DNA of 64,000 nt, from contig NC_092872.1 in NCBI RefSeq assembly GCF_028372415.1, positions 91,060,575-91,124,574 on the forward strand, in the 5' to 3' direction. The notes below the pieces were generated by a model that saw only the letters and a list, made by a program, of their open reading frames with translations, did no database searches and was not told the origin of the DNA. How positions within the stretch are numbered: position 1 is the stretch's first letter; each line of letters begins with the position of its first letter. The position numbers and the translations under genes are program-made. Source of the DNA: Notamacropus eugenii. Its lineage: Eukaryota > Chordata > Mammalia > Diprotodontia > Macropodidae. This document shows positions 44,560-57,475 of this stretch, piece after piece.

Positions 44560-47500
44560 TTGGTATCTATCTATCTATATCTATCTTACCCATCAGGAAA
44601 TAGTAAAACTATACTAATGAAAGACCTTAACTTTCCCATTTCAGAGCTATATAAATGTGACCATAAAACAAATAAGAAGGAAGTCAAGGAGATGAATAGA
44701 ATCTTAGAAAAGTTAAATATGATAGATCAGGAGAAAACTGAAGGGGAACAGAAAGGAATATACCTTTTTCTTAGCTGTATATGACACCTTCACACACATA
44801 CAAGCACACACACAGGCACAAAATTATAGTGCATAAAAACCTCATAACCAAGTGCAGAAAAGTAGAAATATTAAATGTATTCTCTTCATACCAAAATGCA
44901 ATAAAAAGCTACATTTAATAAAGGACCATGCAAGCACAGATTAAAAACTAATTGGAAACAATCAAATCCTAAAGAATGAGTGAGTCAAAGACCAAATCAT
45001 AGAAACATTTGATAATTTCATTATATGAAATGACAACAATGAAATGACATTTTTAAAATTTGTGGGATACAGCCAAAGCAGTACTTAGGGCAAATTTATG
45101 TCTCTAAATGTGTATATCAATTAAAGAGAGAAAGAACATATTAATGAATTGGGCATGCAATTAAAAAACAAACAAGAAAAATAACAAATTAAAAATCCCC
45201 AATTAAACACCAAAATGGGAATTTTGAAAATCAAAGGAAAATTAATAAAATTTAATATAAAAAACATTAAACCAATAAATAAAACTAGGAGCTGGTTTTA
45301 TGAAAAAAAAACCCCAATAAAACTGATGTCATTGGTTAATTTGATTTAAAAGACGAAAGAGGAAAACTAAATTGCTAGTATCAAAAATGAAAAGAGTAAA
45401 TACATCAAATGAAGATGAAATCAAAGCAATTATTAGAACTTATTTTGTCCAGTTATTTGCCAATAAAACTGACAATCTAAGTGAAATGGGTGAATATTTA
45501 CAAAAATATTAACTGCACAGATTAACAGAAGAGGAAATAGAATAGTTAAATAACCCTATCTTAGAAAAAGAAATTGAGCCAGCCATCAGTGAGCTCCCTA
45601 AAAAAAATTTCCAGGCAAAGAAGGATTCGTAAGTGAATTTTACCAAACATCTAAGGAACAATTAGCCTTAATACTATATATACTATTTTTAAAAAGAGAA
45701 AGGTAAAGAAGGAGTCCTACCAAATTCCTTGTATGATACGAATATGGTTCTGATACCTAAACCAAGAAGAGCAAAAACAGAGCAAGAAATTTATGGAACA
45801 ATTTCCTTAATGAGTGTTGATGCAAAATTTTTCAATGAAATACTTGGAGGAGATTTTAGCAATACATCACCAAAATTATACACTATGACCCAGGTGGACT
45901 TTATACCAAGAATGCAGGGCTGGTTCAGCATTAGGAAAACTATCAGCATAATTGATAATATCAATAAAAATAGCAATAAATCAAATGATTATATCAATAG
46001 ATGCAGAAAAAGCCTGACAAAATACAGCACCCCATTCTGATTAAAAATACTAAAAATCGTAGGAATCAACTGAGCCTTTCTTAAAATGATAAGTAGTATC
46101 TACCTAAAACCAAGAGCAAGCATTATTGGTAATGGGGGTAAACTTGAAGCATTCCCGATAAGATCAGGAGTGAAGCAAGGATGTCCATTATCACCACTAT
46201 TATTCAATATTCTACTAGAAATGGTAGCTATAGCAATAGGATGAGAAAAAGAAATTGAAAGAATAAAAATATGCAATGAGGAAGCAAAACTGTCACTCTT
46301 TGCAAATATGATAGTATACTTAGAGGACCCTAGAGAATCAACTAAAGAATTAGTTGAAACAATTAGCAATTAGCAGAAAAGTGGCAGGATATAAATTAAA
46401 CCCACATAAATCATCAGCATTTCTATATACTACCAACAAAGACCATCAGGAAGAGGTAGAAAGAGAAATTCCATTTTAAGAAACTGGAAACCATATCAAA
46501 TATTTGGGAGTCTACTTGCCAAGACAAACTCAGACATTATATGAACACGATTACAAAACACTTTTCACACAAATAAGGATAGTTCTAAATCATTGGAGAA
46601 ATATTCATTGCTCATGGATAGGACAAGTCAATATAATAAAAATGATCATTTTATATAGGTTCATTTATTTATTCAGTGTAGGTTCATTTACTTATTAAGT
46701 GCCATACTGGTCAAACTACCAAAGAATTATAGAGCTAGAAAAAATAATAACAAGATTCATTTGGAAGAACAAAAGATCAAGAATATTGAGGGGATCAATG
46801 AAGAAAAATGTTAATTAAGGTGGCTTAGCAGTTTTAGATTTCAAAATATATTTCAAGGTGGTAATGATCAAAACAATCTGGTACTGGCTGAAAAATAGAG
46901 TGGTAAATCAGTGGAATAGACTGATATACAATATACAGTAGTAAACTACCCTAATAATCTAGTAAAACCCAAAGATCCATGCTTTGGGGGTAAGAACTCA
47001 ACATTTTACAAAAATTGTTGGGAAAACTAGAAAGCACTTTGGCAGAAGCTAGGTTTAGACCAACATCTCACAGTGTATACCAAAATAAAGTCAAAATGGA
47101 TAAATGATTTAGACATAAAGGGTGATATCATAAATATGATGGCATGAAAAATGTATCTGTCAGATATGGATAAGGGAAGAGTTTATGTCCAAATAAGATA
47201 GGGGATTACAGGAGGTAAAACAGGTAATTTGATTACATGAAATTAAAAAAAGTATTTTTGCACAAACAAAATAAATTCAGCCAGAATTAGAAAGAAAACA
47301 GAAAACTGGGGGAAATCTTTACAGCAAGTTTCTCTAAGAGAGGTCTCATTTCTCAAATATGTAGGGAACTTAGCCAAATTTATAAAAACTAAGAGTTGTT
47401 CCCCAGTTGATAAATGATCAATGGATATGAACGGGCAGTTTTCAGATGAAGAAATCAAAGCTATCCATAGTCACATGAAAATTGCTACAAATCACTCTTG

Positions 47501-47915
47501 ATTAGAGAAATGCAAATTAAAACAACTCTGAGTACCACCTCATGCCTATCAGATTGGCTAACATAACAAAAAAAGAAAATGACAAATGTCAGAGGGAATG
47601 TGGAAAAATTGGAATACTAATGCACAGTTGGTGGAGTTGTGAACTAGTTCAACCATTAAGGAGGTCAACATGGAACTACACCCAAAAGACTATCAAAATA
47701 CCCTTTGACCCAGCAATATCACTAGTGGGTATGCATCCCAAAGAGATCAAAGAAAAGGTAAATGGACCTAATTATACAAAAATAATTGTCACAGCTCTTT
47801 GTGATGGCAAAGAATTAGAAATTGAAGGGATGCCCATCAATTGGGGAATGGTTGAGCAAGTCTCAACTTGTTCATGATTGTGAAATAATACAATTGTGCT
47901 ATAGAAAATGACACC
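44560..47915 (+). mobile_element. L1 LINE, ORF2 to 3' region, degenerate
   Basis: About 3.35 kb of sense L1. Order seen: endonuclease end near 44580; at 45729-45990 RT blocks LIPKPRRAKTEQEIYG, then VDAKFFNEIL and MQGWFSIRKTISIIDNINK; at 46285-46335 KLSLFANMIVYLED, where the catalytic FADD is changed to FAN with a codon lost; then the 3' region at 47542-47877 ('atcagattggctaacataac', 'gacccagcaatatcactagt'). Many stops and shifts. 5'-truncated, and its 3' end stops short of the usual tail. Confidence 0.9.
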
Positions 47916-47919
47916 AGAA

Positions 47920-48085
47920 GCCAATTATTCCCTCCATTCCCCAATTTTAAAGATAAGGAAACCGAAACTCTGGGAGGTAAATGACATGCTGAGGGTCACA
48001 CAAGCTACAAGTGTCATAGTCAGGACCTGAACCCAGATCCTCTGACTTGAGATCCAGGATTCTTTCCATTCTGTCATAGTACTTA
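47920..48085 (-). mobile_element. MIR-family SINE
   Basis: 'aagataaggaaaccgaaact', 'catgctgagggtcacacaag', 'cctgaacccagatcctctga'. Confidence 0.75.
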
Positions 48086-48664
48086 TGTTTATTGATGAGT
48101 GTTATGTTCACAATAAAAAAAAAGAAACATTTTAAAGGGAGAAAAACAGTTCTATCAATAATACTGAATGTCTGGCTAGGCATAAGGATGAATTACTACA
48201 AGTGCTATGATGTCTCTTTGATGAGACATCATGGGTGTTAAAGGTGGTGGAACTGGTCAACAATATTGTTTCACCAAGAAGAAATCTATTCTGCTGCTCT
48301 CCAAAAACCTTGAGATTTAGCTCTTTTGTTCTGTGAGCCTTGTGCTGTCCACTGAAAGGAAAAAATGTGATGTGATAGACATGTTTTGCTAACTAGCTGT
48401 AGAGGTTAAAGAAGTGAATGAGTTAAGGCCGATCTCATGATAGTTACTCAAAATCTGGGTGAGAAGATAAGACATGGATAAACAAAATATATATTTAAAC
48501 AAATATGACATAGTGTATGACAGGATATAGATAAACAAAATATACAAACAAAAAATGTACAAACATAACACAGTATATCAAATAAATAGTACCCCCCCAA
48601 AAAGTGCTATGAGAGCTCAGAGGATCTGTGAGTTGGGTACGTGAGCTGGGCTCAAGGATGCAGA
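48086..48664. other. Anonymous DNA with imperfect A-rich repeat
   Basis: At 48475-48590, 'ataaacaaaatatat' and 'ataaacaaaatatac' recur with 'acatagt'/'acacagt' spacers, an imperfect ~60-bp tandem pair. Nothing else recognised. Confidence 0.5.
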
Positions 48665-48865
48665 GATGGAGAATCATAGGATTCTGAACTGAGAGGGACC
48701 CTTGGACACCATCTAATATCCCTCCCTCATTTTAAATATGAGAAATCAAAAATCCAAAGAAGTGATCATTGGCCCGCAGAGGCATTCTATAACAGAGTCA
48801 GTATTTGAACCCAGGTCTTCTGACTCCAAAATTGTAGCTTCTTCCATTACATCATGCTGGTGAGT
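48665..48865 (-). mobile_element. MIR-family SINE
   Basis: 'gagaatcataggattctgaa', 'gggacccttggacaccatct', 'tttgaacccaggtcttctga'. Confidence 0.75.
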
Positions 48866-49559
48866 AGGATTTGCATAGTCACTGGGGAAAGGAAAGATGA
48901 TCAGAGTTTAGGAGAGTGACAGCTGGAGAAAAGGTTGTTTTTTTGTTTGTTTTTTTTCCCAAAACAGTTGATCATTGATCTATCTTTCCCAGTTTGCCCA
49001 GGACAATCCAGTCTGGACCATGGATCTCAGAGCTTGGCATTAACTCTTGTGCCTCTCTCCTCTCTTCAGGTGTCTGAGGCTACGTAGGAAGGAACTTAAG
49101 TGAACTCTGAGTCTCTAGAGTTTTTGCTTTCACATTCAGCGTTTGTAAGACACTTGACTTCCAGTAAGTCGCATGATCTGCTTTCCAGAAGACAACTCCA
49201 GAATAGCGTAGCCAGCCAGCCAGCTCAGTTATGAAACAGTTTCTTTTTTCATTCTTTTCTTTCACATGCTTGTCCTTTAATAGAGATGCAAATTATAGCT
49301 TTATGACCTATGCCTTTCCTCCCCTCCTTCTAGAAATAAATACAGGAAAGGGCTCTGATTCTTCTCAATGGGCATTGGGCAATTTTATTGTGCATGTCCC
49401 ACACCTGACCATCATTGGATGGAATAGAAACCTCCAGCCAGTAGAGAAATAATGTGATATCATAGCAAAGATCCAGATCTTGTCCCTTGGTTTATAGTAG
49501 CCCTTCAGGCAGTGGAGATTAAGCTGGATATTTCTCTGGCCCCACCTCATTTCCCCCAT
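48866..49559. other. Anonymous DNA
   Basis: No recognised element or gene. Confidence 0.4.
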
Positions 49560-49805
49560 GCTTGAAGTATCTCCCTAACTAGCCTGCAACAGCCCCTGAC
49601 ATTCCCTCTCTGAAGATTTGGTCTGATAGAAAGAAATCTAGGATAAGAATCAGGACACTGGACATCTAAACTGATTCTGTCACTGCTGTGTGGCCATGGC
49701 TAAGTCATCTAACCTCTTTCGTCTGCATTTACTTATGAAGGTAACTTATTATAAAGGACTTTGGGTGAAGGATGAGGGAGCTGCAATAGAGGGTAATCAA
49801 AAGCT
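49560..49805 (+). repeat. Local direct duplication, copy A
   Basis: Shares about 200 bp with 50205-50435, offset 645 bp. Both copies start near 'aactagcctgcaacag' and contain 'gatttggtct' and 'ggataagaatcag', then an embedded MIR-like stretch ('gtggccatgg'). By eye the first 74 bp differ at about 10 positions. Confidence 0.7.
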
Positions 49806-50204
49806 GCTATTCAAAAAGGAGAGGAGGAAAGTAAAGTCATTTGGGTTCAAGTCTGGAATGTTAAGAACAAGTCCTAACTTCTAATTCCTTCTTCTAACTG
49901 GGTTCTCAGGGCACAAAAGAACAGGAGTTGCCGTTTGCATCTCCTAGGCTAACATCCAGGCATCTTTTAAGGACACAATGCAAGGCATACAATCAATCCC
50001 TGTCCTCCTTCCAACCCCTCCCTTTCTTCTCCTCTTCCAAGCTCAATGCTTGGTCCCACAAGGGCGTATTTACAAGGGAACAAATGTCAGGTGTAGTTGC
50101 TCAAGATGTCTTTATACTTTGTACATCGACAGGAGCAGGCATGACCTTACAACTAGGAGTGGCCACTAACATATATATTTTAAGGGAATATCCGCTCCTC
50201 CCAT

Positions 50205-50435
50205 CCCCAAAGAAGCTCCTCAACTAGCCTGCAACAGTCCTTGACATTCTGTCTCTGGAGATTTGGTCTCATAGAAAGAAACCAAGGATAAGAATCAGAA
50301 CTAAACTCTATCACTGAATAGCTATGTGGCCATGGGTGAAACACCTGACCTCTCTGGATCTCCCATTTAGTCATGAAAAATTATCATAAAGGCTATGGAC
50401 TGATCTGATGAATGGTGAGAATCAAAAACTGGGGA
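50205..50435 (+). repeat. Local direct duplication, copy B
   Basis: Second copy of the segment at 49560-49805, with a small internal deletion relative to it. Confidence 0.7.
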
Positions 50436-51179
50436 AACTATGAGGCCTACTAACATGTTCAGTGATTTCTTTGGAAGGGAGTACTGCTGTAGTCCTTATA
50501 ACATCTTCAGTCTTTCAGATTGTAAGGATCCTTGTATGTGACAAATTACACATTTAGTATCCATTGACTGCAAAAATAGAGAATAACAGAAGAATGGTGC
50601 TTGATGTACACGTGAATTCCTGGAACCTTTGCAATAACTATGGGGACAGGTTGGAAACATTTTTGTTCGAGGGCTTAGAAACTCAACTATATAGATTTTT
50701 TTTGGAAGTGTATTTATAAAGACAATAACAACCTAATGATGACAGTAATAATACTCCTCTCAGAGCTTAATAAGGATCAGAGATCTAAGCTAGAGAAGGT
50801 GTGAGCTCTTTTTTCTGGATTATTTTCAGATTCTCATTTGTTTTAGAGAGGTTGATAGGTGTCTCATCAGGACAGAGTTGAGACTCTTGACCAGAAGAAA
50901 ATGGAGAACGGTAACAATGCAAGATTAGATGATGGGGGTAGCAAGGTGGCCCTTGGACTTAGTCCTAGGTGGGGTCCTTATGCTGAAATTTCCCAACTTT
51001 GGATGGAATGCTGAGTAGTCACTGCTCCCTTTACCACATTGAGAGAAATTCCAGGTTCCAAGGATATGCCTTGTAAAGAAGGAACAAGCTAGAGACTGCT
51101 AGTGGCTAGCAGATCAGAAGTCTTTCACTATTAAGATTTGCTGGGTCTCTAAAGTATCAGTTCTAAGATACTATTAACT
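50436..51179. other. Anonymous DNA
   Basis: Nothing recognised. Confidence 0.4.
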
Positions 51180-51480
51180 GTCTTTTTTTTCGGGGGAGGA
51201 AACTGAGGCCGAGAGAGGAAGTAACTTCTGCATCTTTCAATTCCATTCTTTCTTTTTGATTGCTTTGGTGAAAAATAGGAAGTTTTTTGTTTCATGTCAT
51301 TCTGATTAAACTAAGAGGAACTCATCACTTCAAACTTCTGGATCTCAGTTTCCCTTTATGTAGAGAGAGAGAGTTGAATTAGATGACCTCTTTGGTTCCT
51401 TCTAGCTCTACACCTATGATTCCAAGGTTACGCAATGGGAGAGTTAGAACTAGAACCCAGGTCTTTGGACTCCTAGAGGG
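51180..51480. mobile_element. MIR fragments in both orientations
   Basis: Positions 51195-51245 reverse ('aggaaactgaggccgagaga'), 51335-51425 sense ('gaattagatgacctctttgg'), 51425-51475 reverse ('agaactagaacccaggtctt'). Confidence 0.6.
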
Positions 51481-51499
51481 AACGAGAAGAAGGAGGAAG

Positions 51500-51760
51500 G
51501 GAATAAGAATTTATATAATGCCTACTATGTGCCAGGAACTGTGCTAAGCACTTTGCAAATATTATATTGTTTGATTTTCACAACAACCCTTTCAAGATAG
51601 GTACTATTATCCCTGCTTTACAGCTGAGGAAACTGAGGAAAAATAGGTTAAGTGACTCTCCTATAGTCATAGAGCTAGTAAGAATCTGAGGTCACATTTG
51701 AATTCAGGTCTTCCTGACTGCAAGCCCAGAACTCTGTCCACTGTGCAACCTAGCTTCCTC
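51500..51760 (-). mobile_element. MIR-family SINE, near full length
   Basis: 'taatgcctactatgtgccag', 'gtgctaagcactttgcaaat', 'ttacagctgaggaaactgag', 'atttgaattcaggtcttcct' and the tRNA side 'tccactgtgcaacctagctt'. Confidence 0.9.
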
Positions 51761-52019
51761 CTAGAGTAGTGCTTTGTCTATGGCACCCCAGGATAGGATT
51801 TCCAGGATGCCTGAAAGCCTTCTTCTCCTCCTCCCTATCCCCCAATCCCTCTCCCAACTCATCCAGTTCTTACTAAAATTCCTGAAACAAAGGACAGTTT
51901 TTTCATTCTGTAGTGAGAGATGGAACTTGGAGTGCAAGTGCCCTTGAGAGAAGAAATAATTTTCATTCACACTGAGATCTAAATAACTCATTTTTTTAAC
52001 TTCTAGGATCACACATAAT

Positions 52020-52262
52020 TATATTTTATTTTTTCAGTCAGTAAATTGTACCTTCTCTCCCTCTTCCTCCCCAACAAAAAAACAAAAAAAAGACAAAACC
52101 CCTGTTGCAAACATGTATAATCAAGAAAAAAATGTCTACATTGACCATATCCAAAATTCTGACCATTCTGAGTCTTTCACCTCTCTATCAGGAAGTAGAC
52201 AGCACGATCATCATCAATATTTTGTAGTCACAGTGCTCATTATACTGATCAGAGTTGTTAAT
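52020..52262 (-). mobile_element. L1 3' fragment
   Basis: 'taattatattttattttttc' (reverse tail), 'aaacccctgttgcaaacatg', 'ctctatcaggaagtagacag'. A separate 3' end abuts it at 52263, so two L1 3' ends lie in tandem. Confidence 0.7.
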
Positions 52263-53392
52263 CTTTGTTTTTTAAATTCCATTTTATTTTACTTTCACTT
52301 TTTTAGTATTCACTTTTATGGTCTCTCTATACCTCCTCCCCCTCTCCCACCCCTTGAGAAAACATGAAAAACAAAACCTCCTTATAAGAATGTATTGTCA
52401 TGCAAAACGTAGTCTCGCTTAGTCATGCCCTCCCCCTCCTAAATAAACAAAAGAAAATATGCTTCTATTTGAGTTCATTAGCTCACGATCTGGAGGCGAA
52501 TGGCATGTTTCATCATGAGTTCTTTGGAATTGGAGTTTAATCATTGTTTTGATCAGAGTTACTAAGTCTTTCACAGTTGATCATCTTTACGATACTGTTG
52601 TTATTGTACAAATTGTTCTCTTAGTTCTACTTATTTCACTATGCATTGGTTTATATGTCATCTCAGGTTTTTCTGAAATATTCCCTTATTTGTTTAGTAT
52701 TCCATTACCCTGGTGTACCATGACTTGTTCAGTCATTACCCAATTGATGGGTATTCTGAATTTCTAATTCCTTGCCACCACAAAAAGAACTGCTATAAAT
52801 ACTTTTGTATATATGAATTCTTTTTCTATTTCTTTGATATATTTGGGGTATAGACTTAGTAGCAATATGGCTGAGTCAAAGTGTATGGATAATTTAATAG
52901 CTTTTTGGTCATAGTTCCAAATTGTTTTCTAAAATGATTGGACCAGTTCATAGCTACATAGCCTTTCTAGTATTTGTCATTTTTATTTTTTTGTCAACTT
53001 TGCCAATCTGATGAGTGTGAGGTGGTACCACAGAATTGTTTTAATTTGCATCTCTCTACTGGTGATTTGCAGCAGTTTTTTATATAGTTATTAATAGCTC
53101 GAGTTTCTTCCTCTGAAAACTGCCTATTTATATCCTTTTACCATTTATTAGTTGAGAAATAACTTTTATGAATTTGGCTTGTTTCCTTTGTATCTTGGAA
53201 AGGAGACCTTCATCAGAGACATGTGCTGCAAAGATTTCCCCTCCCCCCTAACTTCCTGCTTCTTTTCTAATTTTAGCTGCATTGGTTGGTTTTGTTTGTA
53301 TAAAACCTTTTTATTTCTGTGAAATCACAATTGTCTTTGTTACCTCCTGTGAATTTCTATTTCTTGTTTAGTTATGAACTTCTTCCTGATTT

Positions 53393-53908
53393 GTTGCTAC
53401 TTGTCCTTCACTTTCAAAGAGGACCATAACATCAGGAAAGTGATGATGACATGACTTGCCGTTGACTTTGTTTTGAGTGCAAGGTCACCAGCCTCACTTT
53501 CTCCTCCAAAGCCATCTGGATCCTGTGACTATCATCAGGATGACTGGAGATGGCCCAGGATGCAGTGGGAGACCCTGGCCTTTTTAGGCTAAGGTCTTTT
53601 CAGGTTCTCACTTTGAGTGAGATACTGCCCTTTCACTGAATAGGCCTCTTTAAGAAGTCAGTCAAGGGATGGCCCCTTTAATTAGAAAAAAGACAAGAAA
53701 ATCAAATTGGGAGAGGAAGACCCCCAGGGTTTCTAGTCAAAAGAAAAAGAGTTACCATTGATATTCACTCTGAGGTAGGAAGGCCTGAAATATAGCCATT
53801 AAGTGGAGCTTGGGCAGGGACATATTGTGGTCCAGTGTATGAGCTTGAGAGTGAAATGGATGAGAAGAAAGGAAAGAAAGGAAGAAAGGAAAGAAAGAAA
53901 GAAAGAAA

Positions 53909-53958
<50 letters not shown>

Positions 53959-53983
53959 GAGAAAGAAAGAAAGAAAGAAAGGA

Positions 53984-54066
<83 letters not shown>

Positions 54067-54101
54067 GAAGGAAGGAAGGAAGGAAGGAAGGAAGGAAGGA
54101 A

Positions 54102-54190
<89 letters not shown>

Positions 54191-54425
54191 GAAGGAAGGA
54201 AGGAAAGGAAGGAAGGAAGGAAGGAAGGAAGGAAGGAAGGAAGGAAGGAAGGAAGGAAGGAAGGAAGGAAGGAAGGAAGGAAAGAAAGAAGGAAAGAAAG
54301 AAAGAGGGAAGGAGGGAGGCAGAGGGAGAGAGAAAGAAAGACAGGAAAGCAGGAATCTAGCCAGTAAACCCCAAGTTAACTGGGGAGCTTCTGACCATCA
54401 AAATTTACTTTGTAGAGGATCCCTG
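53393..54425 (-). mobile_element. Composite retroposon (LTR-like head, microsatellite, RTE tail)
   Basis: Reading on the minus strand from 54425: 'gggtttactggctagatt', a (TTTC)n expansion (54319-53862), 'acactggaccacaatatgtc', 'gactagaaaccctgggggtc', 'aaaggggccatcccttgact', 'gagaacctgaaaagacctt', then the RTE-type tail ending at 53395 ('gaaagtgaaggacaag'). Inserted into the L1: L1 sequence resumes within a few bases on each side. Flanks carry only an imperfect duplication. The head matches the LTR at 60475-61559. Confidence 0.75.
53862..54319 (+). repeat. 458-nt uninterrupted polypurine (GAAA)n/(GGAA)n
   Basis: No pyrimidine over 458 nt on the plus strand. It is built in blocks: GAAA, GGAA (about 54065-54103), GAAA, GGAA (about 54190-54281), mixed. 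It produces long Lys/Arg/Glu open frames (53803-54360 and 53835-54578) that are artefacts. It is an expansion of the microsatellite inside the composite retroposon. Confidence 0.97.
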
Positions 54426-56940
54426 TTTATGATATCTCCCTTTCTGTCTCAATTATGCACCCATTTCAGGCTAATCTTGGTATATGGTGTAAAAAGTTCA
54501 TGTATGCCTAGTTTCTGCCAGACTACTTTCCAGTTTTTCCAAAAATTTTTGTTGAACATTGGGTTTTTGCCCCAATAGCTGGGGTCTTTGGGTTTATCAA
54601 GCACTAGACCACCATGTCATTTGCTTTGACATATATGTACACCTAAACTATTCTTCTCTATTTCTTATCCAGTATCAAATTATTTTGATGATTGCAGCTT
54701 TGTAGCACAGTCTGAGATCAGATACTGCTACACACCCTTCCTTTTTTTATTTTTTCTTTGATACTCTTGATATGCTTGACCTTTTGTTCCTCCAAATGAA
54801 TTTTGTTATTATTTTTGAGTTCTACAAAGTAATCCTTTGGTCATTTGATTGTTATGGTACTGCATTATTAAATCAATTTAGGTAAAATTATCATTTTCGT
54901 TATATCAACCTATCAACAAGCAACCAATATTTCCCAATTATTTAGATCTATAAAAAGAATTTTATGATTTTGTTCATATGGTTCCTGTGTGTTTTGGCAA
55001 GTAGACTCCCAAGAGTTTTATAATGCTCATAGTTATTTTAAATGGGATTTCTCTACCCTTTCCAATGGATTTTGTTGGTAATATACAAAAATGCTTGTGA
55101 TTTGTATGGATTTAATTTACATTCTGCATCTTTAATGAAGTTGTTCATTATTTCAATTAGTTTTTTAGCTGGTTCTCTAGGATTCTCTAAGTAAAACATC
55201 ATGTAATTTGCAAAAAGTAGTAATAGTTTTGTTTCTTCATTGCCTATTCCTATTTCTTTCATTTCTAGAATGATATGGAATAATAATGGTGATAATGGAA
55301 ATCCTTGATTCATCCCTGAAATTATGGAAAATGCTTCTGGTTTATCTCCATCATAAGATAAATTACGCCTCTTGGTTTTCGCTAGATACTATCCTTTTAA
55401 AGAAAGTAGTGTTTCTTCCTATGCTTTCTAGTGTTCCTAGGAATAGGTATTGTATTTTTATCCAAAGCTTTTTCTGCATTTATTGAAATAGTTGTATAAT
55501 TTTTGTTGCTTTTGTAATTAATATGTCAAATCTGATTATTGTCCTTCAATATTGAACAAGCCCTGTAATCCTGGTATAAATCTAGTCTGGTAATAGTGTA
55601 TGATCATACTGCTGTAGCTTCCATGATAATATTTTACTTAAAGTTTTTGCATCAATATTCATTAGGGAAGTTCGTCTTTGGTTTCCCTTTTCTGTTTTGA
55701 CTGTCTCTGCTTTAGGCATCAAGATCATGTTTGTGTCATATAAGGAATTTGATAGGACACCTTCTTTACCAATTTTTTTTTAAACAATTTAGATAGAATT
55801 GGATTGAATTGTTCTTTAAATTTTCAGTAAAATAACTTGTAAATCCATCTGGTCCTGGTGTTTCGTTTGTTTGTTTATTTTCTTAAGAGTTCATTTATAG
55901 CTTGTTCAATTTTTTTCTAAGATGGGATTATTTAAGTATTCTATTTACTGCTCTGTTAATTGAGGCAATTTATAGTTTTATAAATATTAATTTATTTCAC
56001 TTAGATTGTCAGTTTTATTGACATATAGTTCAACAAAATAGTACCTAATAATATTTTTATTAATTTTACATTGATTGTGTAATCACCTTCTTCATTTTTG
56101 ATACTGATAGTTTTAAAAAATGAAATTAGCTAATGCATGTCTATTTTCCACTGCACCTCCCAAAACAAAAGCCAGTTCCAAGTTTTACTTTTTTATTTTC
56201 AGTTTAAATTTTTTTTTATTTTTTAAATGTCTAGTTTTCTGTTTAACTGGGGATTTTTAATTTGTTGGTTTTCTAGGGGATTTTTAAGTTGAATGTCCAA
56301 TTTGCTGATTTTTATCTTTCTCTCTTTTACTGATGAAAACTTTTAGAAATGTAATTTTTCCAATAAGTACTAGTTTGGTTGCATCCCAAAAGTTTTGGTA
56401 TGTTGTCTCATTGTACTAATTGTCTTTGATGAAATTACTGATTATTTCTATGATTTCTTCTTAGGCCTATTCATTTGTTAGAATTAAGTTATTTCATTTC
56501 ATTTCCAATTAATTTTAATCTTTGCTTCAAAGGCTCTTTATTGACTGTGATTTCTGTTGCATTGTCATCAATAAAGGGTGCATTTAATATTTCTGCTCTT
56601 CTAGATTTATTTGTAAGATTTTAATGCCCAAATACATGGTTAATTTTTGTGAAGGTACTATACATAGCTGAAAAAATGTATTCTCCTTTCTATTCCCTTT
56701 TAGTATTCTCCTGAATTCTATCATATCTAACTTTTCTAAAATTCTATTCAGATCCTCAGCTTCTTTCTTGTGTTTTTTTGGTTAGATTTCTCTATGTCTG
56801 AGAGGGATAAATTGAGGTCGCCCACTGTTATAGTTTTGCTATCTATTTCCTCTGAAACTCATTTAACTTTCCCTTTAAGAATTTAAATGTTATGCTATTT
56901 TTTCATATATGATATATGTTCACTACTAATGTTACAATCC

Positions 56941-57475
56941 TGTAAGTAGATGCAGCTGGCTGAATGGGGACCCAGCTAGCTGGGTAACTCAGCTCCTCCT
57001 GTCCTGTCTGTCTCCCCCTCCCCTTCCTCTCCAAAGGAAGGTAAATGTGTATGGCCAACAGATGCCCAGTTGACTTGGGTTTTACTGGCTAATTTCCTCT
57101 CCTCTTCTCCCCCCTCCCCTCCCCTCCCTTTCCCTCTCCCCTCTTTTTCTTTCTTTTCTTGGCCTCATTAAAGGGGCCATGTCTGCCTACTTCTTAAACA
57201 GTCCCATTCAATGAATGAGTGTGACCTCACCCTAAGTGAGTACCTGCAAAGACCTTGACCTAAAGGGCTCAAAGTCTCCCAGTGCATCCTGGGCCATCTC
57301 CAATCATCCTGATGAATATCTGGTCACTGGATTCAAATGGCTCTGGAGGGGAAGTGAGGCTGGTGACCTGCACAGCCCTCCCTCACTCAAAACAAAGTCA
57401 AGTGAAAATCATGTCATCATTTCTCCCATGGCATGGTCTTCTTCGGCAATGAAGGACAAACACAACAATAATTCA
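56941..57475 (+). mobile_element. Composite retroposon, short form
   Basis: About 535 bp on the plus strand. Head 'tgtaagtagatgcagctggc', 'ggggacccagctagctgggt', then a C/T-rich tract (57100-57160), 'attaaaggggccatgtctgc', 'gcatcctgggccatctccaa', and an RTE-type tail ending 'gaaggacaaacacaacaata'. The 5' terminus is the same as that of the LTR at 60475-61559. The middle segment present in 53393-54425 is absent. It interrupts the old L1 in its endonuclease region. Confidence 0.8.

Noticed and set aside
45729-46040. 103-codon frame as a host gene
   Set aside because: It is L1 ORF2 reverse-transcriptase sequence within a degenerate L1.
49560-50435. Pair of LTRs around a short provirus
   Set aside because: The direct repeats lack TG...CA ends, and nothing retroviral lies between them.
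53803-54578. Long open frames of 185 and 247 codons rich in Lys, Arg and Glu
   Set aside because: They translate the polypurine tetranucleotide repeat, which has no stops in any purine-only frame.
55053-55313. 86-codon minus-strand frame as a host gene
   Set aside because: L1 reverse transcriptase with FANY in place of FADD; part of the long minus-strand L1.
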